A stretch of DNA of 33,417 bases from Nitrososphaerota archaeon (GTDB lineage Archaea > Thermoproteota > Nitrososphaeria_A > Caldarchaeales > Wolframiiraptoraceae): contig JAGGRY010000013.1 of the NCBI GenBank assembly GCA_021159365.1, positions 1 to 33,417 of the forward strand, in the 5' to 3' direction. The stretch's first letter is position 1, and the number at the start of each line of letters is the position of its first letter. Of the stretch, positions 18,326-27,050 are shown one piece after another. The notes below the pieces were generated by a model. That model was not told the origin of the DNA, did no database searches, and worked only from the letters and a program-made list of their open reading frames with translations. The translations under genes and the position numbers were made by a program.

Positions 18326-18787
18326 TTAGGTGGATTGTGCCATTTTTGTGACGATCTCCATATCTCTAGTCCTCGTGAGGCAGTGAGGAGCAAATGTCTC
18401 AACCTGTATTCCCGCCTCCATCATGGCGGCCGCCGGAACCTCTCTCATATTCGCTGTTATCATTCCAGAGCCGCTCTCAAGTATTCTTAGAATTGATGTG
18501 GTGCACTTATACATGAAGACTTCTAATGGATGAACCGTTGAATGCTCATATGATATTAGATCGACGAATCTGAGAGGCTTCCACTTCAAGAACTAAATCT
18601 CTCTCTTCCAAGAGTCTTAAATGATATCTTATCGCCCCCTTTCGCTCAAGAAGAATCCTCTCTTAGCGAGTTCCTTCCTAATTAGAAATGATCCAACGGG
18701 CTTTTCATGTTCGCTTAAGATTCTTAAAATCTCTATCTGCTTTCTATAAACATCTCCTTGGATGCTTGAGGATCTTAAACCTCTCAA
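18326..18787 (-). pseudogene. Decayed NrpR-like transcriptional regulator (winged-helix plus fragment of DUF128 effector domain)
   Basis: 18787 down to the C-run at 18635-18639 encodes VYRKQIEILRILSEHEKPVGSFLIRKELAKRGFFLSERG; a frameshift at the run continues IRYHLRLLEERDL; a third frame (18589-18326) encodes FVDLISYEHSTVHPLEVFMYKCTTSILRILESGSGMITANMREVPAAAM, resembling the NrpR effector domain. Confidence 0.7.
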
Positions 18788-18941
18788 TCGCAGCTTATCG
18801 AGAAACGTATTTAAGGTTTCAATATAAGGGCTAACCCAACCATATTTTCATCGTATAATCTCAGGGATTATGATGGAGATGGGATGAGAGAACATATTAA
18901 AGGCAAGGAGCTTCTAGAAAAATTGGGTAAGTGTCGAAGAG

Positions 18942-19508
18942 ATGAGCGCTTCCGAGGAATCTGAAAAAGTTAAGGAGCTTGCGAGGCTTAAAGACTACCT
19001 TGAAAGAAAATTAGGCGAACTCAAAAATGAGATAAGCTTACTTGAGAAGCTGATAGAACTCGTTGATGAAGAGTTAGCCGAGAAGAGCTTCAAGAAGGCT
19101 GCGGTGGTCAAGGAAAAACCCATCCCAAAGCCTCCGGAGACCGGGAGATTTAGGGTTCTTAGATCGAGAGGTGGAGAGGTCTTGGCGAGGGTGGCGGTGG
19201 GACAAGACGAACTTAGATTTATTGTGAATCCAGAGATAGGCTTAACCAAAGACATGAGGCCATTCTCATCCTTTCTTATCAGGAAGGTCTTAGACGCGAT
19301 GAGTAAGGCGGATAAAGAGAGAGTTGAGAGAGGATTACTTCCACCAGGCCATGAATTAAGCTATGACATCATAATGGATGGAGAGCTGGTTAAGGAGATA
19401 GTCGTGAGAAACTTTAGAGAAGAATATAGGCTGAGGGAGATAGTGAACGCGGTTAGATGGACTTTGGAGACCGCTGCGAGCGCCGCGCGTCAACCTACTC
19501 GCCCATAA
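18942..19508 (+). CDS. Conserved-looking archaeal hypothetical protein with N-terminal coiled coil
   Basis: 188-aa ORF; coiled-coil N-terminus, then a folded domain (FRVLRSRGGEVLARVAVGQDELRFIVNPEIGLT...). Confidence 0.75.
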   Translation: MSASEESEKVKELARLKDYLERKLGELKNEISLLEKLIELVDEELAEKSFKKAAVVKEKPIPKPPETGRFRVLRSRGGEVLARVAVGQDELRFIVNPEIGLTKDMRPFSSFLIRKVLDAMSKADKERVERGLLPPGHELSYDIIMDGELVKEIVVRNFREEYRLREIVNAVRWTLETAASAARQPTRP

Positions 19509-19914
19509 CCGTGACCATTACTCTCCTATTCCTAGCCCTAACATCCAATTCGATCAAGATTATCTGTTGCCAGGTTCCGAGGACGAGTCTACCATCCTTG
19601 ACTGGAACGCTTAGGCTTGGCCCAACTATCGCCGCTCTAACATGGCTATGTCCATTATAGTCTCCCCACCTCAAATGATGCTTATACTCGATATTCTTGG
19701 GAGCAATTCTCTCCAATGCTCCGGGTAGGTCTTCTTTGAGTCCAGGTTCATACTCCATGGTCGTTACTGCAGCGGTTGATCCTATTACGAAGACGTGGAC
19801 AACGCCATTCTTTATCCCTGATTTCCTAACGACTTCTTCAACTTCGTCACTTATATCGAGGATATCCGTCTCTCCACCGGTCTTAACCCTAACTTCCTCT
19901 TGAAACACCCTCAA
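19495..19914 (-). CDS. YjbQ/UPF0047 family protein (secondary thiamine-phosphate synthase-like)
   Basis: GVVHVFVIGSTAAVTTMEYEPGL, YKHHLRWGDYNGHSHVRAAIVGPSLSVPVKDGRLVLGTWQQIILIELD. Confidence 0.95.
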   Translation of the reverse strand: MRVFQEEVRVKTGGETDILDISDEVEEVVRKSGIKNGVVHVFVIGSTAAVTTMEYEPGLKEDLPGALERIAPKNIEYKHHLRWGDYNGHSHVRAAIVGPSLSVPVKDGRLVLGTWQQIILIELDVRARNRRVMVTVMGE

Positions 19915-19982
19915 TTCTCCTCGTTAAAATCCTTTCGAGGGGAACGCCATAAATATATCTCCTCCAATTTTACTCATGATTA

Positions 19983-22676
19983 ATGATGGTGAAGGGAAAA
20001 GCAGTCATCATGCTGAGCATCATAATCCTCATAATATTCACAGCAATGCCGGTCACGGTTAACGCGGATTCAAGCGTAACCATAAAAATTTACACCCTGG
20101 ATGATAAGAGATTAGCCGGAGCATTTGTGCAGATAAAAAATGATACCATAACCTTGAATGGGACCACAAACTCGGATGGGGAGATCAGCTTCAACATAAA
20201 CAGGACAGCAATATACACGCTTAAGGTCTTTTACCCACCTGGGAACGAGGTGTATAGCGGCGACTTCAATTATAGCGAAACAGAATTTGGAAAAGTGGTC
20301 GTAAATGTTTTGAGTAGTTGGACGATAAGGGTCTGGGACTCCGAGGAGAGGGATCCCGTTCCAGGCGCAAATGTCACGATAACATTCAATGAAAATCCTT
20401 TAGTTAAGTACTCAAAGCTAACCGGAGATAATGGTAAGGCTTCATTCGGTCCACTTCCCTCAGGACCATATAAGGTCGTCGTCCAGTTTGGGAGTATTAA
20501 GAAAACTGCCGATAGCGAGTTAGCCGACCAAAACCATACGGCTGTAGATATCAACTTACCGCTTTACAGGGTTAACGTGGAGGTTGAGGATAGATTCGGT
20601 TCTCCTGTTGAGGGTGTCGAAGTATATCTGAAGCCGGATCTTGAAGAAGAAGCAATATCCATGGATGAGACTGATTTTGACGGAGAAGCGATCTTAAAGC
20701 TGGTTCCGAATGGAAGATACTATCTTGAAGCCTATCTGAAGGATATACTGGTCTATCAGAGCGAGGGAAAGGAGATCCATGTAAGCGGTTCAGATAAATC
20801 GAAGACCATAGTCGTCAACGCGGCGAGACTAAACATAACCGTAAAAGACTATGACGGAGTAGATGTGATTAAGGGAGAAGATCTCAGGCTTAAGGGAGAA
20901 CTCGTGAAGGGCGGGAAGACCGTTGAAGAGGTCGAAACCGTGGACGGAGTATTGAGGTTTGGACACACGCCTTTCGCGGAATTCACTCTTAAAATCTATC
21001 TCGGAGACCTACAAGTATATTCAAGCAAATATACCGTTGAGAAGGAGACCGCTAAAGGATCTGTAAAAGCAAAGTTCTATGACGTAACCGTAAAGGTGAA
21101 TTCAACGGGCTTAGCAAATCAAACCATAATAAAGTCGTTGAGAGGAGTTTTGAAGAGGGGGAATATTGAACGAGAATTCGATCTAGTTAACTGTGTCGCA
21201 GAACTGGAGAACATACCAGCCGCAGAAGATTACATGATTCAACTATATTTCAAGGATAAGAAGGTTGGAGAATTTCATGACGTAAAGGTGGAGGAAGAGA
21301 ATCAAGAGATTGAATTGAAGCTTAGAGGATATGTCGTGAGAGTCATGGTTGAGAACCTCGATGGAGAACCCCTAAGCTCAGACGTCGTGATAACCCTTCC
21401 AACGGGAGAGAGAGTCACATCATTTGAGACAGCTGAAGACGGCTCAGGTTCATCTGCCCCACTTCTCCCAATGCCCTATGACATATACGTATATCTTGAC
21501 GGAATACCTGTTGGAGAAGAAGAGATCTCCCTATCATCCGACATGGATGTCTCCATAACGGCTTCTGTGAGAAACGTGATCTTCAAACTATATGATCGCG
21601 ATGGTCAAGATATCTTGAAGAATGTTAAGCTCGAAGTCTCGGCTGGGAAATTGAAGAGGACTGCGTCAAGCGATGAAGAGGGAAATATCCTGATAAAGAA
21701 CCTGCCCACCCACGACTACAATATATTTGCCTGGTATTTTGGATTCAAGGTATTAGAGGATCGAATCACGATAGAGCCGGATACGAGGGAACTGGGAATA
21801 AAGGCTTTAGGAGTTTTAGATGCTAGACTGAGATTCTTGGACTCGGCGAAAAACCCCCTCGATGGAGGAGAGGTCCTCTTAATGTTCGGCGATGAAAAGA
21901 TCAAGGCTGAGATAGGGAAAGATGGAAGCGTTAGGGTCGAAAATCTACCAAACACGACGATCACAGCCAAGTTATTCTATAAAGGGGTCGAAGTTGATAT
22001 CCAGCCGAAGGAGTTTAACCTAAAGATGGATGAGATGCCTGTAATATTCTCATCAAGAGTTCATCAAGCAACATTCAAGATATTTAGAGGGGATGGAAAG
22101 CCGCTGAGGGAGGGTGTTGCCGAGATCTACGTGGAAGGAAACCTCACATCAACTCATGACTTAAAAGAGGAGAACGTATTCACAGAGAGATTACCTGAAA
22201 CCGATATACTCGTTAAGGTGGAATTCAGGGGAAGATCCGTAGGAGAGAAGACGATCTACCTTGGAGAACCCATGAAGGAGATACCTGTCACAACATCCAT
22301 CTATCCATTCGAGATGAGGATCTATGATTCAGCTGGAAAACCTGTAAAGGGCGCCACGGTCGTGATATCGGATAAATTCGGGAAACTCGTTGAGGCCGTG
22401 AGCGATGATAAGGGAATATTCACCACAATAATCCCAATAGGCAAATATAATTTCACGGTATCCGCGAAAAACCAAACCTATTCATACATGTTAGAGATTA
22501 AGAAAAATATGATCTTCAACTTCCTCTATCCAAGTAAACAGCCTATGAGCTTCGAACTCATAATCGCGTTCGCGGCAATAGATCTAGTGGTTTCAGGTCT
22601 AACGATCTCGAAGCTCTCCGGATCTCTTAGAAGAACTAGTAGAAGGAGGAGAAGACGTAGGATCCCCAGAATATAG
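19983..22676 (+). CDS. Large secreted/membrane-anchored surface protein with about ten tandem beta-sandwich (CarboxypepD_reg/Ig-like) repeats, C-terminal TM and Arg-rich tail
   Basis: N-terminal signal/TM segment (AVIMLSIIILIIFTAMPVTVNA); recurring units such as TIRVWDSEERDPVPGANVTI, VNVEVEDRFGSPVEGVEVYL, FEMRIYDSAGKPVKGATVVI; C-terminal TM then RRTSRRRRRRRIPRI. Confidence 0.85.
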   Translation: MMVKGKAVIMLSIIILIIFTAMPVTVNADSSVTIKIYTLDDKRLAGAFVQIKNDTITLNGTTNSDGEISFNINRTAIYTLKVFYPPGNEVYSGDFNYSETEFGKVVVNVLSSWTIRVWDSEERDPVPGANVTITFNENPLVKYSKLTGDNGKASFGPLPSGPYKVVVQFGSIKKTADSELADQNHTAVDINLPLYRVNVEVEDRFGSPVEGVEVYLKPDLEEEAISMDETDFDGEAILKLVPNGRYYLEAYLKDILVYQSEGKEIHVSGSDKSKTIVVNAARLNITVKDYDGVDVIKGEDLRLKGELVKGGKTVEEVETVDGVLRFGHTPFAEFTLKIYLGDLQVYSSKYTVEKETAKGSVKAKFYDVTVKVNSTGLANQTIIKSLRGVLKRGNIEREFDLVNCVAELENIPAAEDYMIQLYFKDKKVGEFHDVKVEEENQEIELKLRGYVVRVMVENLDGEPLSSDVVITLPTGERVTSFETAEDGSGSSAPLLPMPYDIYVYLDGIPVGEEEISLSSDMDVSITASVRNVIFKLYDRDGQDILKNVKLEVSAGKLKRTASSDEEGNILIKNLPTHDYNIFAWYFGFKVLEDRITIEPDTRELGIKALGVLDARLRFLDSAKNPLDGGEVLLMFGDEKIKAEIGKDGSVRVENLPNTTITAKLFYKGVEVDIQPKEFNLKMDEMPVIFSSRVHQATFKIFRGDGKPLREGVAEIYVEGNLTSTHDLKEENVFTERLPETDILVKVEFRGRSVGEKTIYLGEPMKEIPVTTSIYPFEMRIYDSAGKPVKGATVVISDKFGKLVEAVSDDKGIFTTIIPIGKYNFTVSAKNQTYSYMLEIKKNMIFNFLYPSKQPMSFELIIAFAAIDLVVSGLTISKLSGSLRRTSRRRRRRRIPRI

Positions 22677-23216
22677 GTGAAGGTGATGAGCAGAGGAGAT
22701 GCATTTTTCCTATTCGTGACGATACTTCTCCTCTGTCTTCTAGTCACTGCATTAACCTATAGATTATCGGGTAGAGTCGTCCCATTCCTCGTCGTCAAGT
22801 CTGGGAGCATGTATCCGGTCTTAAAGGTTGGGGATGTGATAGTGATTAATGGAGTAAAACCTGAAGATTTGAAGGTTGGAGACGTCATAGTCTACTATAA
22901 ACCTGGAACCGATCAGCTCATAGTCCATCGAATAGTGAAGAAGACTCAGTCGGGAGTATATACGAAGGGAGACGCCAATCCAGGCATCGATATATGGTGT
23001 CCAATACCCTATGAGAACGTCGTTGGAAGATGGAGTGGCCTCAAAATACCATATTGGCTTGGAATAGGATACCTATCCCTCTTTCTAAATGGCGAAATCT
23101 ATCCCCCATTCGGCCCAATCCTTTTACTCTGCCTGATAATCCTAAACATAATATTGATAGTTAAGGACTTGGTGGAGAACTGGAGGTCCGGCGAAGAATC
23201 TCCTCAACAGACTTAA
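22677..23216 (+). CDS. Signal peptidase I, archaeal/ER (S26B) type
   Basis: KSGSMYPVLKVGDVIVING, VGDVIVYYKPGTDQLIVHRIVK, YTKGDANPGIDIWCPIPYENVVGRW. Confidence 0.93.
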   Translation: MKVMSRGDAFFLFVTILLLCLLVTALTYRLSGRVVPFLVVKSGSMYPVLKVGDVIVINGVKPEDLKVGDVIVYYKPGTDQLIVHRIVKKTQSGVYTKGDANPGIDIWCPIPYENVVGRWSGLKIPYWLGIGYLSLFLNGEIYPPFGPILLLCLIILNIILIVKDLVENWRSGEESPQQT

Positions 23217-23820
23217 TTAACAGATTCAATAATTTTTCATATTCGCTTCCCTCACCAGTTCTCCTAATGATGGATTCTGCGTAGCTTATTCCATTCAAAA
23301 CCTTCAAGAGTTCCCTAGACTTGTTCAAGAAGACTTTAACCCTACTCGCATTCACAGATGCCTCGATTAAAGCGTAAACAGCTCTGCTATATGGCTCGAC
23401 CCTCAAATCTCCAAGATATGCAGTCACGGGCTCACAGATTACCTCAACTCGATTAATCGACTTCTCTCTAACTTCTTTAACCTTGAACTCGATGTATGCT
23501 TCCGAGCCCCTTAACCTTGGAGCTTTAACGAGTTTGGATCTCTCAAGATCTTTAAGAAGCTCATGTTTAAGCTCTGGAAGACATCCGAGGATGAATGGTC
23601 TTGGATCTCTCGTAATATTTACCACCCCCTCGCCGACTTCAACCAGATTTCGATAGGTTTTCGCGGACTTAAACGGATAAAGGATGAATTCCTCAAACTT
23701 CTCTGAAAACTTTAACCCCATAGGCGCGATATCCGGCTCCCCATTAATTGAGATGCTTGAGATCAAGGTCTCATAGATCACATACGGCTTAAGATTATTC
23801 AAAACATCGGAGATCTTCAT
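23161..23820 (-). CDS. DUF447-family protein (flavin-reductase-like fold)
   Basis: ISSISINGEPDIAPMGLKF, FILYPFKSAKTYRNL, GVVNITRDPRPFI. Confidence 0.8.
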   Translation of the reverse strand: MKISDVLNNLKPYVIYETLISSISINGEPDIAPMGLKFSEKFEEFILYPFKSAKTYRNLVEVGEGVVNITRDPRPFILGCLPELKHELLKDLERSKLVKAPRLRGSEAYIEFKVKEVREKSINRVEVICEPVTAYLGDLRVEPYSRAVYALIEASVNASRVKVFLNKSRELLKVLNGISYAESIIRRTGEGSEYEKLLNLLIKSVEEILRRTSSSPPSP

Positions 23821-24734
23821 GGATTAAATCCCTCCAATAATAGGGCTGAGAGAGATGCTGAGAGAAGATCGGCGGAGGATCCGGGTCTAAGCCTTCTACT
23901 TCTCCTAAGCCTTCTATCAAATTCGGTTAAAGCCTTTCTTCCAGCCGGTGTCGATATTCCTCCAAGCTTGAGCACTTTTGAGGCCATGGAGGAAACCATC
24001 TCCGCCACGGATCTTCCAGCTCTCCTAACTATATGGGTGTCTTTATGTCTGGCTAAGATCTCTAAAAATGTTTGGACTAGGGCGGCGTTCAAGCCCTTAA
24101 TCTCACGAATATTTTTCTTCAAGATCCTTAAACAATCTCCGAGAACCCAAGAGTATCCAGTAGCCCATTCATGCGCCACAACGTCATAATCCTTGTAAAT
24201 ACTCAAGGCCTGAAGGGGCGTTATCTTCTTCTCCCTTATCTCCTCATAGGTCTCTTCTCTTAATACATCTAGATATGGGACATGGCCTAATCCGCTTGGA
24301 GAGACATACGCTATCGCCTTGAATACGTTTATCGTATCCCTCCAATCCATGGATCTAAGAATTCTCTTAATCCCAAAGTGTAACGATCTGGATTTTATCG
24401 GAACGCTCTTATGGGAGCCGGCTGCCGAGGCCATCGGAGCGATTAAGAGCCATGATCCTAGATGGGTGTTTCCACCTCTTTGAGAGTTCATAAAAGCCTT
24501 CACCCCTCCGAGAATGATCTTCCCTAAACCCCGTCCACCTCCAAGCCTTGCAGCTTTCATGATCCAAGGCCTTAAGCTCACAGCTGATGCTAGAAATTGG
24601 TGGTATGAGGTCTCCCTATAGTCATGAATTCTATCAACTAGTCCGGGCTTGGGAGTCGTGCTCAACTCTAGGAGAAGTGCCAGTTCAAAGCATCCTGAAA
24701 TCCATTCAAGCCTTAAATCCCCCATCTTCAACAA
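23817..24734 (-). CDS. Triphosphoribosyl-dephospho-CoA synthase-like (CitG/MdcB family)
   Basis: ALLLELSTTPKPGLVDR, GGNTHLGSWLLIAPMASAAG, YDVVAHEWATGYSW; overlaps the DUF447 gene by 4 nt. Confidence 0.88.
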   Translation of the reverse strand: MLKMGDLRLEWISGCFELALLLELSTTPKPGLVDRIHDYRETSYHQFLASAVSLRPWIMKAARLGGGRGLGKIILGGVKAFMNSQRGGNTHLGSWLLIAPMASAAGSHKSVPIKSRSLHFGIKRILRSMDWRDTINVFKAIAYVSPSGLGHVPYLDVLREETYEEIREKKITPLQALSIYKDYDVVAHEWATGYSWVLGDCLRILKKNIREIKGLNAALVQTFLEILARHKDTHIVRRAGRSVAEMVSSMASKVLKLGGISTPAGRKALTEFDRRLRRSRRLRPGSSADLLSASLSALLLEGFNP

Positions 24735-24800
24735 GCCTTATTTCAAACGCCTTAAATCGATTTATGAAGAATTTTTAATAACAATCAGATGAACTCTTGA

Positions 24801-25292
24801 ATGGTTATGGGCGAGCTGGCGGCGAGGATCTGGGAAGATTTAGAATTTGACATAGTTAAAGAGACTTGGAACACGTATTATCTTGAAGATGGTGTTAGGG
24901 TTAGGGGAAGGACGATCTTAAAGAAGCTCATGAGGAGGAAGCAGGGATCGAAATATGAGTTCACCGCCGACTTCCAAAACATCTTCATCACAATAGCGCC
25001 GATCCATCTCAGAGGTAAGCCTGGAAGTCCATTAACTAGGGAAGAGATGATGAATGCTGCGAAGATTGGGAGACCTGTGAGGATCGTGGATTCAAGAGAA
25101 GATTGGAACATCTATCTTGTTCCAGACATGAATATGACGTTAAAAGTTAAGTTAACTGTCGTCGAGATCTATAGAATTCCAGGAAGATATGATAAGTATG
25201 GAGAACCGATTTACGCTATTCGATCCACTAATGTCATAGTCCCGATGAAGAAGGAGAAGCATGACAATTTTTCATCCTCTTACAGGTCTTAA
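24801..25292 (+). CDS. Hypothetical protein, 163 aa
   Basis: Intact ORF with globular, non-repetitive composition in the expected position for a gene. Confidence 0.7.
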   Translation: MVMGELAARIWEDLEFDIVKETWNTYYLEDGVRVRGRTILKKLMRRKQGSKYEFTADFQNIFITIAPIHLRGKPGSPLTREEMMNAAKIGRPVRIVDSREDWNIYLVPDMNMTLKVKLTVVEIYRIPGRYDKYGEPIYAIRSTNVIVPMKKEKHDNFSSSYRS

Positions 25293-25679
25293 ACGCTCCA
25301 AGAGCTTATCGAGAGATTCCATCTCGATTAAACCGAATCTCTTAAACTCCATAAGCCTCCTCCGATAGCTTAGATCTATTTCTCCGACCACCCCCTCCAA
25401 ACTCTGGATCAAGATCTTCACCAATTTTTCACCCTCAGAATCTAAGTCTAGGAGCAGTATAACTCTCTTAACATCTCTTTGCTCAAAGAATCTCCTCAAT
25501 CCTTTTATCGACTTTACTTGAATTATTTCCCCTCTAACTCCAGCTCTTCTAAGCCCCTCTTCATCCCTTCTACCTTCGACGATTATGGGAACTCCGTTTA
25601 AGGATTCTGCGGATAGCTTCTCTATTATATTCGCGAGTTCTTCAAATAATCTCGACCTAAACTTTAATCCTTTGGCCAT
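25272..25679 (-). CDS. Small toprim-domain protein (likely start ATG at 25679; the ORF track extends to 25703)
   Basis: PIIVEGRRDEEGLRRAGV and ILLLDLDSEGEKLV toprim motifs. Confidence 0.85.
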   Translation of the reverse strand: MAKGLKFRSRLFEELANIIEKLSAESLNGVPIIVEGRRDEEGLRRAGVRGEIIQVKSIKGLRRFFEQRDVKRVILLLDLDSEGEKLVKILIQSLEGVVGEIDLSYRRRLMEFKRFGLIEMESLDKLLERLRPVRG

Positions 25680-25843
25680 CGCTTGATCGCCTTCACCGAG
25701 CAAAAGTGAATTGGTGAACCCATGATTTAATCATTTTTTGAAGAGAGCTTGGGCCAAAATTCTCGATTGGTAAGTTCCAACGATATACGAATGTATTATC
25801 AAGAGCTTTATTCGAATCATTTTCAGCCTAGTCTTCGGAGGTG

Positions 25844-25996
25844 ATGGGTGTGAGGGTAGTTACCGTTCACTTACCTGAAGCGTACATAGAGGCTATTGAT
25901 CAGCTCGTCAAGAGGAGAATGTACCCGAATAGGGCTGAGGCAATTAGAATGGCTGTAAGAGATTTCATAATGGAGGAGGCAAGGATAGGTGAATGA
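25844..25996 (+). CDS. Ribbon-helix-helix (CopG/CdrS-like) DNA-binding protein, 50 aa
   Basis: ATG-to-TGA ORF MGVRVVTVHLPEAYIEAIDQLVKRRMYPNRAEAIRMAVRDFIMEEARIGE; canonical RHH; overlaps the ftsZ GTG start by 8 nt; below the ORF-track cutoff. Confidence 0.9.
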   Translation: MGVRVVTVHLPEAYIEAIDQLVKRRMYPNRAEAIRMAVRDFIMEEARIGE

Positions 25997-27050
25997 GGAT
26001 CTATTCATCTTCAAGAAAGATTTCTCAGAGGAAGTCAAGATAACGCTGATAGGAGTAGGCGGAGCTGGATGCAACACCGCCGACCGACTATTATCAACCG
26101 GACTTAAGGGGATAAGGATTGTCGCGGCGAACACCGACGTCCAACACCTAGACATGATAAACGCTCATCACAAAGTGATCTTAGGAAAGGGGGTGACGAA
26201 GTTCAGGGGAGCCGGCGGAGATCCGGAGATGGGTAAACAAGCCGCAGAAGAATCTGTCGATGAATTGAGATCCGTTCTCGAGGGATCAGATATAACATTC
26301 GTCGCCGCGGGGCTCGGCGGAGGGACAGGAACTGGTGGAGCGCCGGTCGTCGCCGAGATCGCGAGAGAGCTTGGCTCAATAGTCATCGGAGTTGTAACGC
26401 TTCCATTCAAGTTTGAAGGTAATGTTAGGAAGAGGATAGCTCTTCAGGGATTAGAGGATATGAGGAGGAAATGCCACACGGTCGTGGCGATAGATAACAA
26501 TAAGCTACTCGACCTGTATCCGCAGTATAGTTTGAAGACGGCTTTCAGCATAGCCGACGAAGTGATAAGCAGCATGATCATGAGCATAACCGAGTCGATC
26601 GCCAAGCCGAGTCTCATAAACATAGATTACGCGGACTTCAAGGCCATAATGATGAGGGGAAAATTGGCGGCCCTCGGAGTTGGGAAGTCCTCGACTCCGA
26701 ATAGAGCCGAGGAGGCCACATTCACAGCTCTCCAAACTCCTCTACTCGACATAACCTATGAAGGATTGACTGGCGCAATAGTTCACGTGACTGGAGGAGA
26801 TGACATGAAGATAAGCGAGGCGGCGAGGCCGGCTGAGATAATCTCCGAGCTCATGGGCGACGAGTCTCTAGTGATCTGGGGCGCTAGGATAGACAGTTCA
26901 CTAGACTCAACTCTTCAAGTATCCCTGATCTTGACTGGAGTTAAGAGCGATAGCTTGATGGAGGTCGAGGAAGAGGAGAAGAAGCAGGCCTTCAGCGATG
27001 AAGAGCTTGAGAGAATAATGGAAGAACTTGGGATAAAGCCTCTAAGTTAA
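25989..27050 (+). CDS. ftsZ: Cell division protein FtsZ (GTG start)
   Basis: GVGGAGCNTADRL, AAGLGGGTGTGGAPVVAEIARE, TLPFKFEG; T-loops of the FtsZ GTPase. Confidence 0.98.
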   Translation: MNEDLFIFKKDFSEEVKITLIGVGGAGCNTADRLLSTGLKGIRIVAANTDVQHLDMINAHHKVILGKGVTKFRGAGGDPEMGKQAAEESVDELRSVLEGSDITFVAAGLGGGTGTGGAPVVAEIARELGSIVIGVVTLPFKFEGNVRKRIALQGLEDMRRKCHTVVAIDNNKLLDLYPQYSLKTAFSIADEVISSMIMSITESIAKPSLINIDYADFKAIMMRGKLAALGVGKSSTPNRAEEATFTALQTPLLDITYEGLTGAIVHVTGGDDMKISEAARPAEIISELMGDESLVIWGARIDSSLDSTLQVSLILTGVKSDSLMEVEEEEKKQAFSDEELERIMEELGIKPLS

